From positions 1 to 53,307 of the forward strand of contig PBDU01000004.1 of assembly GCA_002718195.1 (NCBI GenBank): a stretch of DNA of 53,307 nucleotides, in the 5' to 3' direction. A program made the translations under genes and the position numbers. The stretch is from Methanobacteriota archaeon. Its GTDB lineage: Archaea > Thermoplasmatota > Poseidoniia > Poseidoniales > Poseidoniaceae. The notes under the pieces were generated by a model, which saw only the letters and a list, made by a program, of their open reading frames with translations, was not told the origin of the DNA and made no database searches. Shown here piece by piece: positions 9,399 to 19,500 of the stretch (positions are counted from its first letter, which is position 1; the number at the start of each line of letters is the position of its first letter).

Positions 9399-10418
9399 TT
9401 AATTGAAGGAGAGTAGAACTTTTCCGATATTCTTCGCATCATGGATGTGCTGGTGTGCTTTAGCAACCTCTTCAACAGGGAATATAGAGTCAATTACAGG
9501 ATTCAAAGCACCTTCTTGGATTCCTTGCAATATCCTCTCTAACTGAGATTTCATCGCTTCCTCATCATTCCAAGTTCCCATGTGAACTCCAAATATCGAC
9601 TTGTTACTGGTCATGAGTCTTAGTGGGTCGAATTTTGGAGTTTTTCTAAGTGCGAAATAAGACTTCAGCAGATTCCTTTTCGAAGATGGTGCGGCAGCGG
9701 ATAATCCGAATGCATACAATCTTCCACCTTGAGCTAAAACCTTCAAACTTTTCTTGAGATTCTCTCCTCCGATAGGATCTAGGATGTGGTCAACTCCTCT
9801 TCCGTTGGTTGCATCTTTGATTATCTTGACAAAGTCTTCATTGTGTCTGTCAATTGGAATCCCGTTGTAGGATTTGATGATGTCAGCCTTATGTCCTGAA
9901 GCAGTAGCCCAAACATTCTCTATTCCTGCCCATTGACATAATTGCAGTGCTGCGGTTCCTACACCACCCGCTCCACCATGAATAAGTACAGTCTCACCTT
10001 TCTTTAGATGCCCAAGATAGTGAAGCATGTGATGGGCAGTCATGTATGTTACAGGCATCGCAGCAGCAACATCTAGCCCCATCTCGTCTGGAACTGGTAT
10101 TACTCTTGATTGTTGAACTACAACATGGCTTGCTTGTCCTCCAGTTCTCAGGGCAGCGACAACTCTCTGTCCGATTTCAAAACCTTCAACTCCTTCTCCA
10201 ATTTGAGATATTATCCCACTAATTTCGTAACCTGGAGTGAACGGAAATGGAGGTACAGGTCTGTACAGCCCCAATCTCATCAGGGTGTCAGCGAAATTAA
10301 TTCCAGCAAAGTGTACCTCAATACAAACTTCTCCTTTTGCTGCACTAGGCATTGGAAATTCCTTGATTCGTAAAACATCAGGCGAGCCAGCTTTGGTAAT
10401 CTCAACACAACGAGGCAT
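9399..10418 (-). CDS. Zinc-free MDR oxidoreductase (quinone oxidoreductase / VAT-1-like)
   Basis: A 339-residue medium-chain dehydrogenase/reductase. The N-terminal GroES-like fold carries the GxxFADTLMRxGxY signature of quinone oxidoreductases, and there is no structural or catalytic zinc-ligand set. The Rossmann domain has HGGAGGVGTAALQL for NADPH binding. The segment SNKSIFGVHMGTW near residue 275 resembles the VAT-1/zeta-crystallin branch. The likely reaction is NADPH-dependent reduction of quinones or enones; the substrate is unknown. The ATG at 10418 is preferred (GGTGG about 8 bases upstream); an upstream TTG would add 15 unconserved residues. It is divergent from the EF-1A gene. Confidence 0.85.
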   Translation of the reverse strand: MPRCVEITKAGSPDVLRIKEFPMPSAAKGEVCIEVHFAGINFADTLMRLGLYRPVPPFPFTPGYEISGIISQIGEGVEGFEIGQRVVAALRTGGQASHVVVQQSRVIPVPDEMGLDVAAAMPVTYMTAHHMLHYLGHLKKGETVLIHGGAGGVGTAALQLCQWAGIENVWATASGHKADIIKSYNGIPIDRHNEDFVKIIKDATNGRGVDHILDPIGGENLKKSLKVLAQGGRLYAFGLSAAAPSSKRNLLKSYFALRKTPKFDPLRLMTSNKSIFGVHMGTWNDEEAMKSQLERILQGIQEGALNPVIDSIFPVEEVAKAHQHIHDAKNIGKVLLSFN

Positions 10419-10573
10419 GGCTATTCCACCAGCATTAGCAGTATGATAGTTTGCAAGCAACAAAATATGTTCATTACCGCTTTAATCAGCGCACTAAGGA
10501 CTATTTGCTCGGATATTTACTAGTCGGTCCGCGTCGCGGTCTTGAAATAGGGGAGGTTTGTCGGCAGACTGCT

Positions 10574-10580
10574 AAGGAGA
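10574..10580 (+). promoter_or_regulatory. Shine-Dalgarno of EF-1A gene
   Basis: AAGGAGA lies 8 bases before the ATG at 10589. It fixes that start and excludes the upstream in-frame extension. A possible TATA element (GGATATTTAC, about 10511-10520) lies further upstream, so this mRNA appears to have a leader, unlike many neighbours. Confidence 0.7.
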
Positions 10581-10588
10581 GTATCAAA

Positions 10589-11905
10589 ATGGGTTCTCAA
10601 TGGGAAGATAAAAGTAAGCCGCACTTGAATATCGTGTTTATTGGACACGTTGACCACGGAAAGTCTACCACTGTTGGTAGGCTTCTTCTAGACTCTGGTC
10701 ACATCGAACAACACGTTATCGATAAGAACGAAAAAATGGCGTCTGACGCTGGTAAGGCCGGATTCGGTCTTGCTTACGTAATGGACGGTCTAAAGGAAGA
10801 AAGAGCACGTGGAATTACCATCGACGTTGCACACAAGGAATTCTTTACACCTAACTATTACTACACTGTCATCGACGCTCCAGGTCACCGTGATTTCGTA
10901 AAGAACATGATCACCGGTGCATCACAAGCTGACGCTGCAGTACTACTATGTGCTGCAAACGACGGTGTTAACGCACAAACAAAAGAGCACGCGTTCCTAG
11001 CACGTGTTCTTGGTGTTAAGCAACTAATCGTCCACGTCAACAAGATGGATATTTCTGGTGTCGACTGGTCAGAAGACAAGTACAAAGCTGCTTGCGCAGA
11101 AGTCAACACACTTCTAAAGATGGCTGGTTTCAAGCCTGATGACGTTCCAAAGATTCCTGCGTCCTCTCTAAACGGAGACAACGTATACCACAAGTCCGAG
11201 AACTGCCCATGGTGGTCCGGTAACGAGTTCAACGGAAAGAAGGTCACAACACTGTTCGAAGCAATCGACGCTGTTCAACTACCTGACAAGCCAATCGACA
11301 AGCCTCTAAGACTTCCAATACAAGATGTCTACAAGATTTCTGGTATCGGAACTGTTCCAGTAGGAAAGATTGAAACTGGTGTTCTACAAGCTGGTAAGAC
11401 AGTTATGTTCAACCCTTCACAAAAGAGTGCTGAAGTCAAGTCTATCGAGATGCACCACACAATGGTCGACAAGGCAGAGCCTGGTGACAACGTTGGTTTC
11501 AACGTCCGTGGACTAGCTGCAACTGACATCCGCCGTGGTGACGTTGCAGGATACACTGACAGCGAACCGTCTTTCGTCAGACACGACGAGACATTCGTTG
11601 GACAAATCCAACTAATGGACATTCCAAAGGCTGTTTCCGTAGGATACTCACCAGTATTCCACGCACACACTGCACAAGTAGCTGTTAGATTCCAAGAACT
11701 TCTTGAGAAGACTAACAAGGCTGGTAAGGAAGCAAACCCGTCTTTCCTAAAGACTGGTGACGCATGTCTAATTAGATTCCAACCAACAAAGCCAATGGCA
11801 ATCGAGGAGATGTCTGTCTTCCCTGAATTGTCTAGATTCGCTATTCGTGACATGGGTAAGACCGTCGCTGCTGGCGTCTGCATGAAGATCGAGAAGAAGG
11901 CTTGA
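10589..11905 (+). CDS. tuf: Translation elongation factor 1-alpha (aEF1A)
   Basis: A 438-residue GTPase that delivers aminoacyl-tRNA to the ribosomal A site. G1 (GHVDHGKST), the switch I region (ERARGITIDVAH), G3 (DAPGH), G4 (NKMD) and G5 (SSL-like) appear in order, followed by the two beta-barrel domains. The length and the inserted MASDAGKAG region are archaeal EF-1A-like rather than bacterial EF-Tu. The start is set by the AAGGAGA site. The third codon positions are rich in C (AAC, GAC, TAC, GTC) and clearly unlike the AT-rich neighbours, as expected for a highly expressed gene. The uS10 gene follows 38 bases later, the usual archaeal order. Confidence 0.98.
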   Translation: MGSQWEDKSKPHLNIVFIGHVDHGKSTTVGRLLLDSGHIEQHVIDKNEKMASDAGKAGFGLAYVMDGLKEERARGITIDVAHKEFFTPNYYYTVIDAPGHRDFVKNMITGASQADAAVLLCAANDGVNAQTKEHAFLARVLGVKQLIVHVNKMDISGVDWSEDKYKAACAEVNTLLKMAGFKPDDVPKIPASSLNGDNVYHKSENCPWWSGNEFNGKKVTTLFEAIDAVQLPDKPIDKPLRLPIQDVYKISGIGTVPVGKIETGVLQAGKTVMFNPSQKSAEVKSIEMHHTMVDKAEPGDNVGFNVRGLAATDIRRGDVAGYTDSEPSFVRHDETFVGQIQLMDIPKAVSVGYSPVFHAHTAQVAVRFQELLEKTNKAGKEANPSFLKTGDACLIRFQPTKPMAIEEMSVFPELSRFAIRDMGKTVAAGVCMKIEKKA

Positions 11906-11930
11906 GCCTCTTTGAAATCTAGATTGGATT

Positions 11931-11937
11931 AGGAGGA
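11931..11937 (+). promoter_or_regulatory. Shine-Dalgarno of rpsJ
   Basis: AGGAGGA lies 6 bases before the ATG at 11944. It is one of the strongest ribosome binding sites in the window and fits internal initiation on the EF-1A/uS10 transcript. Confidence 0.75.
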
Positions 11938-11943
11938 ATTAGA

Positions 11944-12273
11944 ATGGGTGTCGTAACCGTAGTAAAATTGACCGGAGAGAACCACACAGACCTTGACAGA
12001 GTAGCTTCCCAAGTGAAAGCAATCTGTGACAACGGTGGTATCACTCTAAGAGGACCAATTCCACTACCAACACGAAGATTGGTTGTTCCTGTAAGAAAGG
12101 CACCATCTGGTGAAGGAAGCGAAACCTATGATCACTGGGAAATGAGAGTTCACAAGCGCCTGCTTGAGATGGACATCACAACCGGTAAGGATGAATCCGC
12201 ACTTAGACAAGTGACAAAGATCCACATCCCAGACACAGTTAGTATCGAAATTTCGATGCGCAGCGCTGTTTGA
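11944..12273 (+). CDS. rpsJ: Ribosomal protein uS10
   Basis: A 109-residue small-subunit protein of the 30S head. The core LRGPIPLPTRRLVVPVRKAP followed by YDHWEMRVHKRLLEM is diagnostic of uS10, and the length matches archaeal forms, slightly longer than bacterial ones. It directly follows EF-1A in the conserved archaeal order and has a strong Shine-Dalgarno. Its stop overlaps no other gene; a small hairpin (12354-12373) lies about 80 bases downstream and may mark the transcript end. Confidence 0.98.
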   Translation: MGVVTVVKLTGENHTDLDRVASQVKAICDNGGITLRGPIPLPTRRLVVPVRKAPSGEGSETYDHWEMRVHKRLLEMDITTGKDESALRQVTKIHIPDTVSIEISMRSAV

Positions 12274-12353
12274 GCAAGGTTGTGAGACCGAAGTTTGTTG
12301 ACTACATAGCGAAAGCCATACTCTAAAATGAATGGAAGTTGATAGTTCACTAG

Positions 12354-12373
12354 TGGGTTACCTTAGCAACCCA
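12354..12373. terminator. Small hairpin between uS10 and GINS genes
   Basis: TGGGTT and AACCCA form a 6-bp stem with an 8-base loop in the 161-base space between two convergent genes. There is no strong T-run next to it, so a terminator role is tentative. No RNA gene or other open frame was seen in the rest of this gap. Confidence 0.3.
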
Positions 12374-12434
12374 AACCTACCGGTGTATGCCAATACCTAT
12401 TCAAGCAAACCGAATGATTCAGCGAGAAGATTTC

Positions 12435-13424
12435 TCACAGTGGTGCCTCTTTGGCAATCCCAGCATCAATCAACCACTCTGCGTCTTCTTTAGGCAAGTT
12501 TTGAACATCACCGATTTCCAAACTGACTTCATTACCATTAGCATCGACAATTGAGTCAGCATCTTCTAGAATTTTGATTCTAACCAGCTCAATATCTTCA
12601 ACTGCCTCTGAATTTTCAACAGGTTCTTTTTCACTCTCCTCCGAGAGTACCTCATCAAATGATTTGTTTGATGATTTTGAAGGAGCTAATTCCATAGCAA
12701 TACTAGATTTCCCCCCAAGATCGGGATTCACGCCAAATTCTTGGTCTGCAAGGTCAGCATGAATGTATTCATCAATGTCCAAAAATTCATTTTCCATTGG
12801 TTCTGGTGATTCAAATTCTTCCTGGTCATCGAAAGCTGCAAGTGGAGGGCTGACAAATTCTTCCTCGATAGCAATCGATGGATTGTTAGCCATTCCGGTA
12901 CTAAAATCACCTAATTGAGTAGTGCCTTTCGGATGAACCATCTGCGGGACATCAATTTCTCCTTCCAATCCCCTCTGCATCATTTCCCAATTCACATTCT
13001 TCTTGAATTTGATAATCTCTTCCCTAATGTGTCCATAAAATGCCCTTTCAGTAGGATCTGCTTTACCCCAATCCATAGCAGGTATGTCATTATTCATTCC
13101 TTTGTGCGTCGAGGGTTTTAACTCAAGAGTTCCAACATGTTCAACCATCGCTACAATTCTTCTGCGCATGAACTCCGCAGATACTCTCCTGATGTTTTGC
13201 TGACGCTTTTGGAGAGATTCAAACTTGACTCCTGTCATGTTGTTCTTCAACATATGTCGACGTTCTGTTTCCATGTTATTCAATAGTTCAGCGACCACTT
13301 TCCAGAAGTTTGGTATGGGTAAATCAACCGGTAATTTCCGGTTTGCCTGCTGGCGACTTAATGAAAAAAGCAAGTCTTCGATTTTAGAGGCTTGAGCCTC
13401 ATCGAAGTTGCTATAGGACGCCAT
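12435..13424 (-). CDS. Archaeal GINS subunit (Gins51-like) with long acidic linker
   Basis: About 329 residues. The last 50 (VRIKILEDADSIVDANGNEV... then LPKEDAEWLIDAGIAKE) match the small beta-rich B domain of archaeal GINS, with its 'dg..y.l..gdv..LP...a..L...G.A' pattern. The N-terminal 170 residues are helical and compatible with the A domain (segment about 38-62 plus a long basic helix). Between them lies an acidic, low-complexity linker (about 185-275). The order A then B is that of Gins51/Sld5. GINS joins Cdc45 and MCM in the replicative helicase; Thermoplasmata often encode a single subunit. The start ATG at 13424 follows AAGGAGG. Identification rests mainly on the B domain. Confidence 0.72.
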   Translation of the reverse strand: MASYSNFDEAQASKIEDLLFSLSRQQANRKLPVDLPIPNFWKVVAELLNNMETERRHMLKNNMTGVKFESLQKRQQNIRRVSAEFMRRRIVAMVEHVGTLELKPSTHKGMNNDIPAMDWGKADPTERAFYGHIREEIIKFKKNVNWEMMQRGLEGEIDVPQMVHPKGTTQLGDFSTGMANNPSIAIEEEFVSPPLAAFDDQEEFESPEPMENEFLDIDEYIHADLADQEFGVNPDLGGKSSIAMELAPSKSSNKSFDEVLSEESEKEPVENSEAVEDIELVRIKILEDADSIVDANGNEVSLEIGDVQNLPKEDAEWLIDAGIAKEAPL

Positions 13425-13538
13425 CACAGACCTCCTTGCGAAGGTAGGTTTTGAACTTCATCCCCAGTTTTTTCTGAACTAATTTCACTAAGCCTCTTAA
13501 TCAAAAGCATCAAACCATCACTCACAGGAGGTAACCCG

Positions 13539-16500
13539 ATGAGGACATTTAAGCAAAATCACAAGGCTTTCTTGTTGATTGGGCTGATGATTTTTTCAAT
13601 TTACGCTCCTGTATTTTCAGCCTCAAAAACACATTATGATAGTCCTAATCAACCGACTAACCCGATGGTTGAATACCCAAATGAATCATTTTTTTCAGAT
13701 AATTTGACAATTCCAAAAAACCATTCAATCGACTCAGCAGAATTTCATCTTACTCCATTATGGGGCTATGAAGAGTATAATGGAACTTACTTCAATTCTG
13801 ACTGGGGTAACTCATTTACAAGAGGGACAGCAAATAGAACATCATCTCTATCATATTCAGGAGATTTGACTTTACAGACTAATTCCTCAGTTGGAAGTTT
13901 GACGGACTTTGAAACCTCTGTAGCACAAGCAGTAAATTGGTTCTCTACAGGCAAGGATAACTCAGTGTGGAAAGTTGAGAATTTGAGCCAAAATAATTCT
14001 CTTTCAAATTTAGTTGGCACAGGCCTAGATCTTCCAGACAATGCTTCAGACCAATCGCATGTCCTTTCAACAAATGCATTTGGTGCATTAAATTCTAACT
14101 CAGCCTCTTGCTTAGCATCGCCAACACAAGTCATAGAAATGACTGCTTTCGACCTCACTCTGACCTTTGACCTTTGGATGGCTTTGGGAGATGACGACAT
14201 ATCATGGCTTGAATATAGAATTGAATCTGGCAATTGGCAAACTTTACCAATTTCTCAAGGCTATTCACACCAAGTAGATTCTTCATTATACCAGGCTAGT
14301 AATCTTCCAGTATCGGCCTGGAATGGCTCCACATCTGATTGGGAGCGAGTGGAGGTTGATCTTTCGAGCATTCTAAATCCGGTCACAGACAGATTTTATG
14401 ATTTCAGATATTGCTTTGCAACCTCCAATTCAAATGTTGCAAGAGCAGGTATTTTTATCGACAATCTAAGTATCTATGACGCAGGCACTCCAAACGGCGC
14501 CTGGCTCCATGGTAACCTGAGTGGAGACTATTCACCAAATGCTGAAGGTTGGCTACACTTCCCCCTCAATCTTTCTTCATACAATAATAACAGCCGCTTG
14601 TATCTAGAAACAAATTGGGATATAGAAGGCGGAAATAACGACCAGATGACAACTTGGATTTCGCTAGATAATGGTAGCAACTGGATTTTACTATCTCCAT
14701 ATCCGGGTCATCCGGGCTTTGGAGTCAGCCATAATGGGTTAACTTACATGCAGGAATCTTTCCAATGGATTCCAATTCAATATTCAATACCGCCTAGTGC
14801 ATTCAGTCACAACAATTCCTCTAGCGCCCTTTTGGGATTCTGGGTTCAAACTGATAACATCAAGAATCACGGCGGAAATGCTGGAAGTGGTTGGGAAGGT
14901 ATGATAATCGATGATGTTGGTATCATCGAAGACTTTGGATTAGTTTCTGAAGAAAGGCATGTTCTGATGGAGTTTAACCAAACGCCTTCCTATCAAAATG
15001 GCTCGAGTACCGGCTGGCTACGCAACATAAGTGGCTTAGCAAATGACTGGCAGTATATTCGGTCGCAAAATGCTCACCCGGAGAATTGGAGGAATGAATC
15101 ATTTGAATCTCAGACAAATGGTCCACCAGGATGGACGGTTCAGACTCTAAGAGGTTCAGAATGGTCAATAGGTCCGACCTCAAATTCATCCAACTGGGGA
15201 CCTGGGTATTGGCCGAGTGGGAATAATGGCGCAGGGATTGTGCTAAACGGTAAATATGCGGCAAACTCTTGGACGCACCTTATTTCTCCGACTTATGTAA
15301 TTCCAGAAAATTCAACTGCAAGAGTATCCTTCAAGTCATGGGTTTGTACTGAACCAAATTGGGATGGAGGGGCAGTTTCGATTTCGCAAGATGATGGTGA
15401 AACCTGGTGGTTCATCCCTCTTGACGCACCAAATTTCCACGATGTTCGCTCCACAGCGAATGTTTATTCTCCGCTTTATGGGGAAGGGATATTCGATGGC
15501 TCACAAGTTCCAAATGGTTGCCTATATCCGCATCAATTTGCTTCAAAAAGCACAGACGTAAGCAACCTAAGCGGTGAAGAAATTAGAGTTAGGTTCTCCT
15601 TTTTCTCTGATACTTATGTGGAATCACATGGTTGGTATGTTGATGATGCAGGCGTTGAAGTTGATGTATTCGAAACAACAGGAAGCTGGACCTCGCCGTC
15701 AATTTATCCAAACCCAACTTTTGGCTACGGTGTTTTTGATGCTCAGCTATCCCTGCCAAATTCTACTTCGATTAATTTCACCTTATTAGATCATAATGGC
15801 TCTAAGATTTCTGATTTATCTTTAGGTCAAAGCATCGATTTAGATGTAGAAAAGTATCCTTCAGTATCCATAAAGGCAGATTTCTTCACCCAAGATTGGC
15901 TGGTAACTCCGCGTATTGAAACAATTGGTATGGGATCGAATGTTTACCTGACCCCAAGCCACTTTATCCATTCACAACTTAATTCATCCTCGGCATGGGA
16001 TTTTTCACAAACTAATCTAGCACCTAGTGGGGCTCTGAGAGGAGATACTACTACGGCTATGCCGTTGAGCCTGGAATCAAGCCCTTGTTTGAATGAAGGC
16101 TTTTCCATGCAAGGTTATGGAACAATTTCGAATTCTGTAATCAATATGGCACGCTCTAGTGGTATGACTACACAAGTAAATTCTAATTCAGGATTCAACG
16201 CTTCATATCTGCAACCATCTTTCAATCCAGATTACCCTCCGTCTATTTACTTAGATTCTGGCAATGCACTATCTGGCTTAGAGATTGAGTTCAACTGCAT
16301 TTCAGGCTCTACAGAAAAGATTCTTACACAATTTAGTGGACATGAATTACTCAATACAAGCGGATATAGCCCCACGTTTGTAAAGAACTTTGACCTGTCT
16401 CACAATTCTCTTAATTTGGTACAGGTAAGTAATGCAAGCGTTTCACAATTATCAGGTAACTTTGAGTTATCTTTCACAACATTTGTCGATTCAACATTTG

Positions 16501-19500
16501 ATTCTTATTCATTCAATCAAAATCAAATAAACATTGGTGATGAGAGATTGATTACTTTCAGTATTGAATCTGACCAGGGCTCCGTGATTAATCTCAATAA
16601 TGGCATCAGTGAGCATCAAATTTTTGGAGACCAAAAAATAAGTCAGCATTTTGCTAGCGCAAATTGCACAGAAATAGAACAAATAAACTTGGAAATAAGG
16701 CTATCTGAATGTTTAGTCGATATCCATATTCAAGCAACTGATTCATTCAAAATTTATGATTTTTCAGCCGTAGGACTCCACGAAGAATTTACAATTTACC
16801 CAGACCTTGATGTGCTTAATTCAGTGTTTGAAGGCAAATCAGCACAAACAGATTCGAACAATTCATATGTACAAATTGAGATTTTATCAACAGGTCAGAA
16901 CATCGGACATTACCTTGGTTGGAATATTACCTCAAGCCCGAAAATGAATCTTGACATCACTCAAATTCCAACACAGACATGGTTGCCTGAAACCAATGTT
17001 AGAGTGAAGGCAACCGCAACGCGTGAAATTCCGTACAATTCAGAAAATACTGCGCCATCATTGATTTCTGCTCAGATATCTTTGTCACCCAGCCCAAATA
17101 TTAGTGACTCATTGGTAACCATAGAATTCGTTGATTTGGATACCACTCCTAGAATAAGGCAAATTCAAGGAGCAGGTTTGGCCCAATTCGAGCAAGATTT
17201 CTCCAGTATATCTTGTCAAATAACAACTTGTGACTTCGATTTAACTCTAAACTCTACATGGTTGCTTGATGATATAGACCAGGCTTACTGGTTCTTCAGT
17301 GCTTGGGATGAAGATCAATTGAATGCAGGCCCTATTATGGATACACATATTTCGATTAGTAAATCAGTTCTGAATGATGCTGAGATATTCAATTTCCAAG
17401 CATTTGACGATTTCGGCAATAACCTTGGAGATTCGAGTCAGCCATTTTATCCAATTTTCATGAAGTCATCAGCAAATATCAGCGTTTCAGCTAATGTGAG
17501 GTTTGCTGGAGTGAATTCCGGATATTTACAGGCGGGTCAGGCCACTGTGGGAATTGATATTTATCGCAAATCCGATTTACAAAATCCTATCTCTGCCCTT
17601 CAAACCATCACAGGCTCAGGTGGATTGATTACTGCAGTTTTGCAGGTTCCTCAAGGATTGCAGCCCGGTGAAGAATTCATTATTATTCCATCAATAATTA
17701 GTTGCAGTAATGCCATGCTTGCCCCATCAAGTTGTGGTGACCAAACAAATGAAGATGTCAAAGTTGTCTTACGGTATGACGATGTCCAACCTATGGTAAA
17801 CTCGCTACAAATTTTGGACTCTGGATTTGAATATCCTGCTGATGGACATGTAATGATGGAAGGACAAAATATTGCACTGAGGGCAAATATTTCTGACGAT
17901 CAAGCCCTTGCTGAAGCAATTAGAGTTTGGACTTGGCTTGAAGCAGTTGATGACCTTGACCAGGATGGTGAAATAGATGCTGAAGAATATAATTATCAAG
18001 TTCTTCAGATAGAGGTAGGTGCTACAAATCAAACCATAGATCTGCCATTAATTTCCTATTCAGATGTTTTACCATCATCCGCTAACCAGGGAAGAGCAAG
18101 TATAGCGATAACGGGTATGGATTATGCAAGAAATCCGTTTACTAACGCAGGGGAATTAGGAAATGAAACCCTTGATTTGGCTACAATATATGTTCAGAGA
18201 AGGGCTCCAACAACAATTGCAAACGAATATTTCTCTTTGAATCGGGAAAATGGTTTGTTGTTACCAGGTTCTATGCATACTTTCTCGATGCAATTAACCG
18301 ACGGAAATGGATTGGATTCCCTCGATTCGGTAGTGCTAATGCTAATGGGCAGAGATAATCCTGATGATTGTAGCATTCACTATAATATACCTCTAGATGA
18401 GTATGATTTTGATGATAGTTGCTTCTTGTATCCTCCAAGATTTAGAAGTCAGCAAGTTGGGATCACCCAGACCTTTGATGTTTATTTTGACTTTGAACTA
18501 ACATGGGAGAAAGCAGAATTGATTGCAGGTATGGACTTTACACCAGGGGTAATAGTCAATGATGAGGGACAAGATCTGGGTCTTGGAATCACACAACTCA
18601 GCGGTTTAACTTGGACCACACAAGTCGAATCTGAGTTGAGGCTTACAAAATTCCAGGATACGGTCTCTCCCTATGGTCAAGAATATGATGGAACAATCTA
18701 TATCAACAGAGATGACTTGTTGAGATTTGAATTCGATGTATTTTACAAGGGAACTGAAGTCACTGCCAAAAATCTGCCCCACAACGTTTCTCTCAATTGG
18801 CGCAGTAATGATGGCTTTACGACTGTAAATGGCTCTACTGACGTCAATAATTTTGGTCGTGCTACAATTAGAATACCACTCGATAGCCAGCAATGGATAA
18901 GAAATACAGGAATACTCTATTTCGAATCCCTTTCTTGGGCAGCCCTTCAAATTGCTCCAATTTCATATTCTGTAATTATCGATGAAAATGTGCCAAGGCT
19001 GGTTATTCCCCCCGGAGAATTCTCTGAGGTGAGGTCGGATCAAATAGAAAATTTCAGATTCAACATATCAGTTCAGGACGCTGAATTAGTTAGGCAAGAA
19101 CCGATTATTATGAACTGGCACTGGACTAGAGCAGGAATGATAATCGATTCTAGTGATGATAATTCATTTGCTGTACCTATGATAGATTCTGGGCTCTGGT
19201 CAGGGGAGGTAAATCTCGACCCAAGGGGCTTTGATTTCCGCGAAGGAGATCATATTACAATTTGGTTTGATGCCTTTGACATGAGTGGAAAAAGGGTTCA
19301 AGGAATTGGAAGTATGGAAATGCCTTTGAATTTGGATTACAATATTATTTCATTTGAACCGGTCTTGACAAGTGTGATTGCTAATCCATACAGACCATCC
19401 TTTGGTGAGGATGTTAACATCACGGTGGAGTTGGAAAATCAAGGTGTTTTAGCGGGTGAGGTTAATCTTTCATTACGAGACCAGCAAGGAAATATCTATG

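Noticed and set aside
10451..10588. 46-codon N-terminal extension of EF-1A
   Set aside because: A Shine-Dalgarno lies just before the ATG at 10589, and the extension is not part of the EF-1A family; it overlaps only promoter sequence.
11329..11883. Long antisense open frame inside EF-1A
   Set aside because: It is a shadow of the C-ending codon bias of the real gene and has no recognisable protein or promoter.
12274..12434. Possible RNA gene downstream of uS10
   Set aside because: Only one 6-bp hairpin was found; no tRNA, 5S or other known fold could be drawn.
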